This document shows, piece by piece, positions 33,636 to 43,681 of a stretch of DNA of 64,000 nt (position 1 is its first letter; every line of letters begins with the position of its first letter). The DNA comes from Bacteroidales bacterium (GTDB lineage Bacteria; Bacteroidota; Bacteroidia; Bacteroidales; UBA932), in contig JAGAKR010000030.1 in assembly GCA_017625535.1 (NCBI GenBank), forward strand, positions 1-64,000, read 5' to 3'. The notes beneath the pieces are model-generated. The model saw only the letters and a list, made by a program, of their open reading frames with translations, was not told the DNA's origin and did no database searches. Both the position numbers and the translations under genes were made by a program.

Positions 33636-34829
33636 CTATTCCTGGTCTTCTATAACTACAACCCTGTTTAGAGGTGCGCCGTTGAATTTCTGCTGGGTTG
33701 AGCCTACAGCCTCTATCCTAAGTTGGTCTGGCGAAACTCCAAATTTCTCCACCATAACCTTGTACACTGCATCACCCCTCTTCTTGCTCAATTCCATATT
33801 GAACTCCGGTGTTCCTGTCTCCTTGTCTGCTGAGGCAAACAATACATATCTCTTTTCAGGGAACTGTTTGAGCATATCTGCCAGATAGCCAATATTTATC
33901 ATAGCCTTCTCATTGAGGTCTGCCTTGCCTATCTCAAAGAAGATTGCCAGGTCCGGCATTACCGGTACCGGTTCCTCCTCGCTCATCTCATTGTTGAGTT
34001 CCATCTGCTGGTTCTCTATCTGCTGCATCAACTGAAGCCTCTTCTGCTCCGCTTTTGCAAGCATCCCCTCAAGGGCCGCAATCTGCTCAACATATTGGGT
34101 ATTGTCCTCTATTACCACAAGATCAGAAGCCCTCTGGAAACCTCTCTTGCCAAACTTGTAGGTAAGTCCTACTGTAACTGAGCCCAATGCGTTCACCCCT
34201 TTGCTTCCATCTGTAAATGCAAACCTCTGGTTTACAAACATGCTCTTCATCTCTATATTCATATCAAGGGCATCAGAAAGCCTCCAGTTGTGGAGCATGC
34301 CCACTGTAACTGCCAGTTCATTCTTGTCAAATCCGTTGCCGCTGGATCTGGCAAGTCCCATACCTACATAAGGGGAGATGTTCCAGAACCTGTCTGTCCT
34401 CTCACCTCCTATTGCATTTGAGATGTTCCACAAGAAATCGGCGTGAAGGTTCATTGTATTGAACTTCTCTTTAAAATAACCTTGTGAATCCGCTGTTCCT
34501 GTAGAATAAGGGAGTTTGCCGTGGGTCCAACCCTTTGCCTTAAGGCCTGAATACTGGAACCTCACACCTACTGAAGGGGTTATCCATTTGCCCAAAGAGA
34601 TATCGAGTGCAGGGGCAAGCCTCTTTCCAAAGTCTCCGTAAGTGTCGCTTTGTCCAAAATAAATCTGGGCACCGCCACCGGCAGACAAGAACCAATTGTC
34701 CCAAAAACCGTTTGTAACATACGGGCCCTTCTGGCCCTGTACCTCTATTATAGTCTCATCCTGTGCATAAGCACCAATGCCCATAAGTGAGACCAACAAA
34801 ACTAAAAATACTTTTTTCATAACATTCAA
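33636..34829 (-). CDS. OmpA family outer-membrane protein
   Basis: 397 residues (or three fewer if the ATG at 34820 is used; MKKVFLVLLVSLMGIGAYA is the signal). An eight-strand-type beta-barrel occupies about 40-230. A Gln/Glu-rich coiled-coil linker (ALEGMLAKAEQKRLQLMQQI) leads to a C-terminal OmpA domain (about 295-395; FFEIGKADLNEKAMINIGYL, then KKRGDAVYKVMVEKFGV) that binds peptidoglycan. It is an abundant structural porin type in Bacteroidales. It heads a two-gene run with the downstream porin and diverges from the DUF4251 gene. Confidence 0.92.
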   Translation of the reverse strand: MNVMKKVFLVLLVSLMGIGAYAQDETIIEVQGQKGPYVTNGFWDNWFLSAGGGAQIYFGQSDTYGDFGKRLAPALDISLGKWITPSVGVRFQYSGLKAKGWTHGKLPYSTGTADSQGYFKEKFNTMNLHADFLWNISNAIGGERTDRFWNISPYVGMGLARSSGNGFDKNELAVTVGMLHNWRLSDALDMNIEMKSMFVNQRFAFTDGSKGVNALGSVTVGLTYKFGKRGFQRASDLVVIEDNTQYVEQIAALEGMLAKAEQKRLQLMQQIENQQMELNNEMSEEEPVPVMPDLAIFFEIGKADLNEKAMINIGYLADMLKQFPEKRYVLFASADKETGTPEFNMELSKKRGDAVYKVMVEKFGVSPDQLRIEAVGSTQQKFNGAPLNRVVVIEDQE

Positions 34830-34962
34830 TTTTAAATTAATGCTCTTACCCTACACAACACACATTGCTGAGTTTTGTTTAAAATTCCCAAAGAGCACGC
34901 ATTTCAGAACATTCCGAAGAATTCTTTGTTTCTAAGGGGAAATGAACTATAAAAACAGAAAA

Positions 34963-35556
34963 ATGAAAAGAATTTATTTGTTGTCAATTACCCTACTTAC
35001 CCTACTTGGTTTCGGAACAACACTCAATGCGCAGGATTTCGGATCCGAGACAACAATGTCTAGACAAGAATCAAGGAAAGCGGCAAGAGCCGCCCACAAG
35101 AAAGCTCTTGCAGCAGAAAACCAACTTGAGTTTGAAAAGGCTGTGCAATGTCTCAAAGAGGGGAGTTTTGTAATTGAAGCAGACCAGCTGCTGTTCCCTC
35201 GAGGACTCACAAAATTTGTATCCGGTATCACCAATTTTGTCTCTATGAAGGATGGCAAGGCTGTAATACAGATTGCTACAAGCTACTTCAGGCCCGGTCC
35301 CAACGGTGTGGGTGGCATCACTGTAGAAGGCAATGCATCAAACATCACAATGAGTACCGGGAAAAAGGGTACAGTCTACTATAATTTTATGGACCAGGGT
35401 ATTGCTGTATCCGCCACTGTAAACATCCAGCTTACCGGTGACGGGAACAGGGCAACTGTAACTATCTACCCTAATTTCAACAGCAACAACCTTACAATGA
35501 CAGGAAGGCTTGTTCCTTACGAGGAGTCAGACATATTTCAAGGCCAGACATATTAG
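34963..35556 (+). CDS. DUF4251 exported protein
   Basis: 197 residues from the ATG at 34963 (MKRIYLLSITLLTLLGFG, then TTLNAQ). A short basic helix (SRQESRKAARAAHKKALAAE) is followed by the DUF4251 beta fold: GSFVIEADQLLFPRG, then GVGGITVEGNASNITMS and VSATVNIQLTGDGNRATVTI. The function of DUF4251 is unknown; members are exported and often lie near OmpA genes. The upstream ATG at 34942 would bury the signal and was not used. Its stop codon overlaps the AddA-like stop on the other strand by 3 bases (35553-35556). Confidence 0.83.
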   Translation: MKRIYLLSITLLTLLGFGTTLNAQDFGSETTMSRQESRKAARAAHKKALAAENQLEFEKAVQCLKEGSFVIEADQLLFPRGLTKFVSGITNFVSMKDGKAVIQIATSYFRPGPNGVGGITVEGNASNITMSTGKKGTVYYNFMDQGIAVSATVNIQLTGDGNRATVTIYPNFNSNNLTMTGRLVPYEESDIFQGQTY

Positions 35557-38500
35557 ACAGATATGACCTTGTCTGCCTGGAGGTACCACAGGTAACCCTT
35601 TACATTTGAGTACCCCATAGAGGTGAGCAGATCCTTGTATCTGCCCACCTGTTTTTTATATCTGCCCAATTGTGCTGTATCATCAGAAAATGCACCGAAC
35701 TTATAATCTATCACAATTGCCTCACCATCCTTTACAAGCACCCTGTCGGGACGCCTCTCTTCACCTGAAGGGGTAAGAATGCTGCACTCATTCATAACCT
35801 CATACCCTTTGCCGAACCATCCGTAACCGGCAACAGATTCCACCTTGGCATTCACCATAGCCAGCAACTCCTCCTCCGGACACGATGCCACCCCCTCCGC
35901 ACAAGCCCTCCTTACCGCAGCAGGGATGCTCTCCTTGTAATCAACCAAAGAAAATACATAGTGCATTGCAATACCGTGTTCCCTTATGCTCTCTCCCTCA
36001 CCTATTGTTCCACTTTGGGCAACGGTACGGGTTCTGGAGGCATCAACCGGCATCCCGAACACCCCTCTTGGAGCAAATTTTTCCACAGGTCCGGACTGTC
36101 CGGCCGCATTGCCGCACTCTCCAATCCTTATCCCTTCTGTCCAACCCCTCTCATCCTTGAATTTCAGATAATAGGCAAAAAGTATATCGGATACCGAAGA
36201 CGGGGTTGCATATCCGTTTCTGGTCTTTTTGGGTTCAGGCGCAAATATATGCAGTTCCTGCTTTGGCCTGGTAAATGCCACATAAACCGTATTGAGGCTG
36301 TCTATATATGCACAGAGTTTCTCCCTGCAGTATTCTTCAGCAAAAGAGGTCTCCATAAGCCCCTTCCCATACTTCACAGGTACCGGATACCCTTCATAAG
36401 TGCACCAGAGATCCGGTGCTGTGGAAGGGTGATGATCCAGACTCTCCTTAAGGAACGGCACAATCACAACCTCAAAACCAAGCCCTTTGGATTTATGTAT
36501 TGTAATCACCCTTATGGCATCCATATCCTCAGGTGCAGAGATGGTGCAGTTCACACCGCTCTCATTCCACCATTTCAGGAACTGTGATATTGAGGTGCCA
36601 CGGTTTGCTGTAAAATCTAGTACAAGATCGAGAAAAGCCTGAAGATATGCCACATCCCCTTTCTCCTGCGGTGAGAGTGTCTCCCTTATTATATTTTCGC
36701 ACAACTGGTACAGGGAGTGCCTCTCCATCTCCCCTGTCTGCGGTATGGTGCAGAAATTCCTAAGCACCCTCAGGGAATCACTCTCGGGAGCATCCATCTG
36801 CCTGAGCACATTCACCACCTTCTGCACAGATTCAGAAGAACAGACATACAATGAATCGCTTGAAATTATGTCATATCCTGCCCCAACCAATGCCTGGGCA
36901 ACTGCATTCCCCTGTTTTCCGGTCCTTACAAGCACAGCAATGTCCTTCTGGGAGTAACCCTTCCCAAGCAGTGCCTCCACCTTCTGCCGCAGCATCCCAA
37001 GCGCATTCTCCATAAAATCGCCATCCTCATTGGATAGGAAATCCACCTCCACACACCCGGGCTTCTCCTTCTTCTTGGGAGCCACCTTCTGGGCAAACCC
37101 CTCATATATCCCCTCTATTGTATTCTCTTCATCCCCATACAGTTGTCCTGCCGCCTTTGCACAATAATCAAAAAAACTGTTGTTGAACTCCACAATATTG
37201 GCCCCGCTCCTGTAATTGTATTCCATATTGTGGTCTGTTATCTCATCCTCCCTGAACTCCCCATAAATCTGTTCATTGAGAATATTCCAGTCTGACCCCC
37301 TCCATCGGTATATGCTCTGCTTCACATCCCCCACAATAAGGTTGCCGTACCCTTGCGAAAGGCTGTTGGCCAGAAGCGGATAAAAATTCCTCCACTGGAG
37401 CGAAGATGTGTCCTGGAACTCATCCAGCATAAAATTGTCCAGACGTGCCCCTATCTTCTCATAAATGAAAGGGGTATCATTGCCGTCAATTATCCTTCCA
37501 AGCAGTTCTGTAGACTCTGACAGCAGAATGATGTTCTTCTCCCTGCAATACTCCACAACCCTCGTATGGATGTCATTTATGATTCCCATCACATTCACAT
37601 TGGACAGAAGGGCCACAGCAGTGGCATATTCCCCATACCCCTCTTCAAAATGTGCAATTATCTTCCCGACAATTCCATCCAGCACCCCATATGCTGCCTC
37701 TATCCCTGCAGGGCACTTCTTCCCAGTATACCATTTCTCCAGATTCCCTTCAAGGGCAATGAAACCGTCTGCCGGAGGTGGCACCGCACTCCCCTTCTGC
37801 AGTGAAGCGAGCGTACGCAGATAATTGAAAGGAGTTCTGCTCCCCCCTTTGAAGTCTGAAAGTTCCAGCCCGCATCCGTGGATATATTGCAATCCCTCCC
37901 GGCCCAATGCCACAGCCTTGCCAAAGAATTTGTCCGCAACAGCCCCCAGTCTCTTCTTGAACTCCCACACTTCATCCACAGAGATTCCCTCTGCCCCTTT
38001 GCCACATTTCTCCCCCGCCAGCTTGAAATTCTCGGAGAACAGATGTCCCCCCAATTTGAGTATCTCCCCCTTCACATTCCAGGAGTTCCCCTTGTCAACG
38101 GCATCAAGCGAGTACTCAATGAGCCAGTCCAGCAGTTTCCTGTTCTTCGGATCATCAAGGTCTGCAAACATCCTGTCAACAGCCCTGGCCAGCACCTCAT
38201 CCTTGTCCAGTTCCACGTTATAGGTGGCCATTCTCCCCAGTTCCCTTGCAAAAGCCCTCATCACCAGCTGGAAGAACTTGTCTATTGTACTTACCCTGAA
38301 AGAGGTGTAATCGTGGAGTATGGAGATGAGTATGTTCCCCGCCTCTTCCCTCACCTGAGCCTCATCCTTGCCGGTAAGTTCCATTATCTGCCCAAGATAA
38401 TCCGATTTCACCCCAGGTTGCGACAACAGATGCAGTTCCTGCAGTATCCTCTGCTTCATCTCATCAGTTGCCTTGTTGGTGAATGTAACCGCAAGTATAT

Positions 38501-38600
38501 GCCTGAATGCATTTGGCCTGCCAAAGAGCAGTTTTATGTATTCTCCTGTAAGTTTGTGTGTCTTTCCGGCCCCCGCCGATGCCTTGTATATATCCAACAT
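35553..38600 (-). CDS. addA: AddA/RecB-like UvrD-family helicase-nuclease
   Basis: 1015 residues from the ATG at 38600, which has a strong purine-rich ribosome site (AGGAGAGG) just before it. The UvrD-type helicase motifs are Walker A in YKASAGAGKTHKLTG, motif II in NFMLDEFQDTSSLQW and motif III-IV near GDVKQSIYRWRGSDW. Motif VI appears as NTVYVAFTRPKQELHIF. The C-terminal PD-(D/E)XK nuclease is visible as PDRVLVKDGEAIVIDYKFG. It forms the helicase-nuclease complex that resects double-strand breaks with the AddB-like protein encoded 11 bp upstream. The complex pauses at species-specific Chi sites in other bacteria, which gives context to the over-represented 9-mer in this window. Confidence 0.9.
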   Translation of the reverse strand: MLDIYKASAGAGKTHKLTGEYIKLLFGRPNAFRHILAVTFTNKATDEMKQRILQELHLLSQPGVKSDYLGQIMELTGKDEAQVREEAGNILISILHDYTSFRVSTIDKFFQLVMRAFARELGRMATYNVELDKDEVLARAVDRMFADLDDPKNRKLLDWLIEYSLDAVDKGNSWNVKGEILKLGGHLFSENFKLAGEKCGKGAEGISVDEVWEFKKRLGAVADKFFGKAVALGREGLQYIHGCGLELSDFKGGSRTPFNYLRTLASLQKGSAVPPPADGFIALEGNLEKWYTGKKCPAGIEAAYGVLDGIVGKIIAHFEEGYGEYATAVALLSNVNVMGIINDIHTRVVEYCREKNIILLSESTELLGRIIDGNDTPFIYEKIGARLDNFMLDEFQDTSSLQWRNFYPLLANSLSQGYGNLIVGDVKQSIYRWRGSDWNILNEQIYGEFREDEITDHNMEYNYRSGANIVEFNNSFFDYCAKAAGQLYGDEENTIEGIYEGFAQKVAPKKKEKPGCVEVDFLSNEDGDFMENALGMLRQKVEALLGKGYSQKDIAVLVRTGKQGNAVAQALVGAGYDIISSDSLYVCSSESVQKVVNVLRQMDAPESDSLRVLRNFCTIPQTGEMERHSLYQLCENIIRETLSPQEKGDVAYLQAFLDLVLDFTANRGTSISQFLKWWNESGVNCTISAPEDMDAIRVITIHKSKGLGFEVVIVPFLKESLDHHPSTAPDLWCTYEGYPVPVKYGKGLMETSFAEEYCREKLCAYIDSLNTVYVAFTRPKQELHIFAPEPKKTRNGYATPSSVSDILFAYYLKFKDERGWTEGIRIGECGNAAGQSGPVEKFAPRGVFGMPVDASRTRTVAQSGTIGEGESIREHGIAMHYVFSLVDYKESIPAAVRRACAEGVASCPEEELLAMVNAKVESVAGYGWFGKGYEVMNECSILTPSGEERRPDRVLVKDGEAIVIDYKFGAFSDDTAQLGRYKKQVGRYKDLLTSMGYSNVKGYLWYLQADKVISV

Positions 38601-38611
38601 ATCCTCTCCTC

Positions 38612-41449
38612 CTATTTTCCGCATATGGCGGCAAGTGAACAATAACTGCAGTGCTTTTCCTGCGGATTTGCAAAGAACGGCACATCGGGATTGAAAATCT
38701 CCTCCACACACTCTGTGAGGAGCCTCTTGAACTCCACAAGGGCATCGTGTTCAAGCAGTACCTGCATCAGATGCTCCTTTGCTATCTTCTTGAGGGGATA
38801 AATTGAGAGTACCGCATCATCAACCCTCTCCCCCCTCTTCAGCTTGTCTGCAAAATATATTGCCGCATAGAGGTACAACTGCAGCACCGCCTTGTATCTG
38901 CCGTCCCCCTCCTTGTCAAAAAGTTGTGGCAATTCAAATCTGCTGTCGGGAGGAGTGACACTTCCTGTCTTGTAGTCCGATATTCTTGTATGGTTCCCCT
39001 CCACCAGCACATCTATTCTGTCTATGATTGCCTTGAAGTTCACCTCAAGTGCCCCTTCCCTTATAGGGAGCCTGTATTTCAGACGCCTCTCCCCGGCCAC
39101 ATATCTGAACGGGGCAAGTGCCTCATCCTCCTTAAGTGCCAGTGCCACATACTTCCTTATAAGTGCCTCCACAATCCTGTGCTGCCCCCCAAGTTCCTCA
39201 AGGTGCATATATTCCACAAACCCTTCAAGAATTAGTTTCCCGATAGTTTCATTCTGATTTGCCAGCCCCTTTATATCCTCCTTCCCCATAACCTTCCCTT
39301 CACAAGGTGCATACAGCCCCTCCATAACGTGGTGGAAGATGCTGCCGAACACATTGCTCTCCACACTCTCCGACACCTCTTCCTCCTCTTTGAGCCCCTC
39401 CACATACTCCACATAGAACTTGAGCGGACAGGCAATGTAGGTGTTTATTGCACTTGCCGAGAGATACCTCCCCCCGTCTCCGGTATACAATGAGAGGAGT
39501 TTCTCCATAACCTCCCCCCTTTTGGCAACCTCAAGTGCACTTCCTGCCGCTGCAGGGGCAGGGGCAAGTGAAACCGCAACCTCCTCTACCGCAACTCCAA
39601 AATGATATTCCAACTGCTTCACATACCTGCTCACCTCACCTGTACCAAGACCGTCATTGCGGGTGTCATACACCATAAACACATTCCTGGCCCTGCATAT
39701 GCTCCTGTAGAAATGGTATGCCGCTATTCCGTCCTGCAGTTCATAGGTAGGGAGTCCGAATCCCACCCTAAGGTTATACGGCACAATGGAGTGTTCCACA
39801 TTTGAAGAAGGGAACTTCCCCTCGTTGGCCGATATTATTATCACATTCTCAAAATCCAGAGCCCTGGTCTCAAGTGTTCCCATAACCTGCAGACCTGCAA
39901 GCGGCTCCCCCTTGAACGGCACAATTATACCCCTGCACAACCTCTCTGCAAGCCTGTAATATGTGGACGCCTCCATAGGTATATCCAATTTTGAAAGGGA
40001 ATTTATCCTAAGGTAATACTGGTAGATGAACTCCCTGTCCCAACTTCCAAGAAGGGTATCCAGCCTCTCAAGCACCTCCATCTGCCAGGCGGCAATCTCC
40101 CTTGGTTCACGCACCACCTTAAGCAGCATTGAGATGAATCCGTCCCCTTCCAGCACTCCGCTCTCCTGAGGGATGTAAATCATATTGCCCTCTATAACCT
40201 TCCTCCTTATTGCCGACTGCGCCTGAGGTGCAAGCTGTTTCAGATACTCGTGTGAAAGGAGCGCCAGAAGTGATTTATGGTAAAAGCACCACTTGCCACC
40301 CCTGCATCTTACATCCTCCTGCAACTGCTGCAGCAACTGCATGAAAGAGATGAGGGATGTGGTGGTTATGGGGTAACCCATTGTAACATTTATGGACCTG
40401 AATTTTTCCGGTATTGAATCCAGCACCGGCAGGAGGAGGTTTTCATCGGGAAGAACTACTGCAGTGGAAAAAGCCTCATCGGGATGCACCTCTTCACCCG
40501 GATACAGATCTTCCAGTATCTGCTGCACCACAAATGCCTGTCCCACTCCCGACGGGGTGGCATATACCTTAACCTTCTGCTCCCCAACCGGAACTGCCCC
40601 CCCTTCTATGGTGTAGAGTGAAGGGTATTCCCTTGCAAAGCGGCTTATTATTTCAGATGCACTGTTCTGCCGGTCTGTAAGCATTGTACCGTAGAAATCC
40701 CAGTAGAAATCACCTTTCCCGGAATCCCTCAGATACTGCATAACCCTCCTCTCGCATCTGTTGGGGGCGTTGAACCCTATGAACACCACCCTTTGCGGAA
40801 ACTCAGCATCCTCCACAGATTCTGCAACCTTCCTGTATATCTGCCCCTCATATCCAACCCCTTTAGCCTCAAGAGCCTCCTTGAAGTTTCTGTAGAGGGG
40901 ATACATCAACCCCCAGATTGAACTGAAGAACTCCTTCTTACCGGAGAACTTGCCACCCTTCAGGTAGTTGGTCCAGAAGCACCTCACCGCCTCCATCTGC
41001 CTTGGGGAGAGGAATGAAAAATCACTCTCCAGTTCCTTAAGTTCCTTTATGTTTGTAAAGAGCTGGCGGGCATCCACCATATATTTGTCCACATCATTGA
41101 AATCCTTAAGAAGGGTATCGCCCCAATGGACAAACTCATCAAAAGTCTCCTTTGCACACCCTTTTTCAAAACCTTCTGCCGCATATTTCAATGAGATGTA
41201 TTCCCTGTAGAGGATATACAGCTGCTCCACGCTGTCTGCCGGAGCAATTCCTCCCAAGCGTGTAAAGAAATCGTTTATGGTTATTATTTGTGGAGAGAAG
41301 AGCGGCTTCCCGTATGCTGCACCGTATTCCTGTCCCAGATACATCTGGAAAAATTTCAGCGAACGTCTGTTGGGCAGCACAAACACACTTCCAAGTGCAC
41401 CGTTCTGCACATATGCCCTTGCCACACTCCTTAAAAAACTGTTCTCCAT
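38612..41449 (-). CDS. addB: AddB-like nuclease subunit with Fe-S cluster cysteines
   Basis: 945 residues. A degenerate helicase-like N-terminal region (FVLPNRRSLKFFQMYLGQEYG) is followed by a C-terminal PD-(D/E)XK nuclease with the active segment HTRISDYKTGSVTPP. The four cysteines that hold the AddB 4Fe-4S cluster are visible: one in YIACPLKFYVEYVEG and three at the extreme C-terminus (KHCSYCSLAAICGK). This is the AddB/RexB pattern seen in Bacteroidota. It lies immediately upstream of the AddA-like gene on the same strand, and 6 bp after the antiporter stop. The tight packing suggests one operon. Confidence 0.87.
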   Translation of the reverse strand: MENSFLRSVARAYVQNGALGSVFVLPNRRSLKFFQMYLGQEYGAAYGKPLFSPQIITINDFFTRLGGIAPADSVEQLYILYREYISLKYAAEGFEKGCAKETFDEFVHWGDTLLKDFNDVDKYMVDARQLFTNIKELKELESDFSFLSPRQMEAVRCFWTNYLKGGKFSGKKEFFSSIWGLMYPLYRNFKEALEAKGVGYEGQIYRKVAESVEDAEFPQRVVFIGFNAPNRCERRVMQYLRDSGKGDFYWDFYGTMLTDRQNSASEIISRFAREYPSLYTIEGGAVPVGEQKVKVYATPSGVGQAFVVQQILEDLYPGEEVHPDEAFSTAVVLPDENLLLPVLDSIPEKFRSINVTMGYPITTTSLISFMQLLQQLQEDVRCRGGKWCFYHKSLLALLSHEYLKQLAPQAQSAIRRKVIEGNMIYIPQESGVLEGDGFISMLLKVVREPREIAAWQMEVLERLDTLLGSWDREFIYQYYLRINSLSKLDIPMEASTYYRLAERLCRGIIVPFKGEPLAGLQVMGTLETRALDFENVIIISANEGKFPSSNVEHSIVPYNLRVGFGLPTYELQDGIAAYHFYRSICRARNVFMVYDTRNDGLGTGEVSRYVKQLEYHFGVAVEEVAVSLAPAPAAAGSALEVAKRGEVMEKLLSLYTGDGGRYLSASAINTYIACPLKFYVEYVEGLKEEEEVSESVESNVFGSIFHHVMEGLYAPCEGKVMGKEDIKGLANQNETIGKLILEGFVEYMHLEELGGQHRIVEALIRKYVALALKEDEALAPFRYVAGERRLKYRLPIREGALEVNFKAIIDRIDVLVEGNHTRISDYKTGSVTPPDSRFELPQLFDKEGDGRYKAVLQLYLYAAIYFADKLKRGERVDDAVLSIYPLKKIAKEHLMQVLLEHDALVEFKRLLTECVEEIFNPDVPFFANPQEKHCSYCSLAAICGK

Positions 41450-41455
41450 AACCTG

Positions 41456-43663
41456 TTACCTCAAATCCTTTACCCTGTTTTTCTCTCCTACAACCCAAAC
41501 CGTATCTCCGCCCTTTATTATTGTGGCAGATGTTGTCCTTATGAAAGTGTTGCTCTCCTCCCCCTCAAGTCCAACCATAAGTACCCCAAACTTCTCCCTT
41601 ATGTGGGTAATGTTGCCATTCTCCCCTACCAATGGAGAAGAATTCTGCAATGTAATCTGGAACAGCTCCAGATCCGCCCCACCTGCAACAGGTTTATGAT
41701 GCTCCTCCGCTGCCTCCTTAAAGTCCATTATCTGTTTGTCGGTACCAAGGATTATGAGTATATCCATCGGGAAGATTATCTCTGTATTCGGCGGCAGGTC
41801 CAGTATTTCCATACCCCTTACAATCTGTATCACCAGGGCTCCTGTCTTCTTTGAGTGGTGTATCTGGGAAATGCTTTTTCCTTGCAATGACGAATTCGGT
41901 TCCACCTCCACCTTCTCTATATGTATCTCATCCGCCAGTTCACGTGGAAGTACAAGTGATCTTCTCCCCCCCTCACTGTTCAGATTGGTAAGGAAGCGGT
42001 CCTCAATCCTTGCATAATACTCCTTTATCTTCTTTGATGCCAGTACTGCGGCTATAATTATGGCACAAAGTGTAAGACCTGCACCAAATCCCATTGAAAT
42101 GTACCTCGATGATGTGATTGAGATTGCAATTATTGCAATGATATACTTCAGCATCGTCATGAACACCAGCGGCCCCCGTGCAAACTTCTGGTCCTGCCAT
42201 ATCTTGTCAAATGCGCCGTCACTGTCCTTACGCTTGAGCAGACCCCAGAGGAACGGCATCATTGCCAGAAGGTTTGCCACAAAAGAGAGTATCCTTATGT
42301 GTGTTGCCTCGCCAAACCACTTCACTATCTGCGGATAAAGTATCTGCGTAAACAATATGCCCACAAACAGCAGCCAGCCCACATAAATGAAAAGCCTCAA
42401 GGCATATGACTTAAGCAGTTTGTTCCATTCCCCCTCCTGGTTCAGCGTTTTCCTTCCGGTTCCCAGCCTCTCAATCACAACCCGCCACTGCGGTTTCACA
42501 CTCCTGTATATGAAATTATAGAGAGGCTCTCCCATCTTAATCCAATACGGGGTAATGAATGTGGTAAGTATGGAAACCGTAACAATAACCGGATAAAGAT
42601 GTTTTGGCACAACATTGTGGTCCAGCCCCATCTGCACAATAATGAAGGAGAACTCACCAATCTGGCACAGGCATACTCCCGACAAAATTGCATTCTTGAG
42701 TGTCTGCCCGGAGAAAAGGAGTCCCAATGTGGCACCCAAAGGCTTGGCAACAATTATCACCACAGAAATCAGGATTACCTGAGGCCAATACTCCAGAATT
42801 GCAGAAGGGTCAACCAGCATACCTACAGATACAAAGAAAATTGCCCCAAAGAAATCCTTTATGGGTTTTGTAACCTTTACTATTTTGTCGCTCTGTATTG
42901 TGCCGCTGAGGATGGATCCCATTACAAATGCTCCAAGCGCCTCTGAAATGCCGGCATTTACAGTAATCACCACCATCATAAGGCAAAGGCCCAGGGAAAC
43001 TACAATAAGGGTTTCATCAGAAAGGAACTGCTTGAGTTTCTTGAATATGGTAGGAATGAAGAATACACCGCCTGTAAACCACAGCAGCAGGAACAATGCC
43101 AGGTTTGCCACCTTGTCTGCCAGTTCCACCCCATTGAAACTCTTGCTCAGCACAAGGGCCGGAAGCAGCACCAGAATGAGTATGGCAACCAGATCCTCAA
43201 CCACAAGGGCTCCAAAAACCATCTGCGTGAACTTCTTGTTCTTCACCCCCATATCATCAAATGCCTTTATGATTATGGAAGTTGATGAGATGCTCAACAT
43301 TCCCCCAAGGAAAATTGAAGCCACCCAAGACCAGTCAAGCACCCTTCCCACAAGGATACCCATACAGAACATCATCACCACCTCCGTAAATACAGTTATG
43401 AATCCGGGACCACCAACTTTCTTCAGTTTCTTGAAACTGAACTCAAGTCCAAGTCCGAACAGCAGGAAGATTACACCAATCTTCCCCCAGAAATCCACAC
43501 TCTCTATATTGCCTACAGTAGGAATGAAAGAGATGTACGGGCCCGTAAGGACACCGGCAACAATATACCCCAGCACAAGCGGCTGCTTCAGTTTTTTGAA
43601 CAATACGGTTACAATACCTGCCACAATAAGGATAAGGGCAAGGTCAGACAACAAATGATTCAT
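41456..43663 (-). CDS. KefB-type cation:proton antiporter with C-terminal TrkA-C domains
   Basis: 735 residues: a 12-13-helix Na+/H+-exchanger domain (about 1-390; LGYIVAGVLTGPYISF, FLLFGLGLEFSFKKLKK, GGMLSISSTSIIIKAFDDMG). A second small helical block follows, then cytosolic TrkA-C (RCK_C) domains (about 580-735; SLQGKSISQIHHSKKTGALV and SPLVGENGNITHIREKFGVL). The transporter exchanges K+ or Na+ for protons under ligand control. No TrkA-N NAD-binding domain is evident, unlike E. coli KefB. It is followed 6 bp later by the AddB-like gene and preceded 18 bp by the MgtC-like gene. Confidence 0.9.
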   Translation of the reverse strand: MNHLLSDLALILIVAGIVTVLFKKLKQPLVLGYIVAGVLTGPYISFIPTVGNIESVDFWGKIGVIFLLFGLGLEFSFKKLKKVGGPGFITVFTEVVMMFCMGILVGRVLDWSWVASIFLGGMLSISSTSIIIKAFDDMGVKNKKFTQMVFGALVVEDLVAILILVLLPALVLSKSFNGVELADKVANLALFLLLWFTGGVFFIPTIFKKLKQFLSDETLIVVSLGLCLMMVVITVNAGISEALGAFVMGSILSGTIQSDKIVKVTKPIKDFFGAIFFVSVGMLVDPSAILEYWPQVILISVVIIVAKPLGATLGLLFSGQTLKNAILSGVCLCQIGEFSFIIVQMGLDHNVVPKHLYPVIVTVSILTTFITPYWIKMGEPLYNFIYRSVKPQWRVVIERLGTGRKTLNQEGEWNKLLKSYALRLFIYVGWLLFVGILFTQILYPQIVKWFGEATHIRILSFVANLLAMMPFLWGLLKRKDSDGAFDKIWQDQKFARGPLVFMTMLKYIIAIIAISITSSRYISMGFGAGLTLCAIIIAAVLASKKIKEYYARIEDRFLTNLNSEGGRRSLVLPRELADEIHIEKVEVEPNSSLQGKSISQIHHSKKTGALVIQIVRGMEILDLPPNTEIIFPMDILIILGTDKQIMDFKEAAEEHHKPVAGGADLELFQITLQNSSPLVGENGNITHIREKFGVLMVGLEGEESNTFIRTTSATIIKGGDTVWVVGEKNRVKDLR

Positions 43664-43681
43664 ATTATGTGCTGGTTATTT

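Noticed and set aside
42861-43658. 265-codon plus-strand open frame
   Set aside because: It is antisense to the antiporter gene, which has complete membrane and TrkA-C domains.
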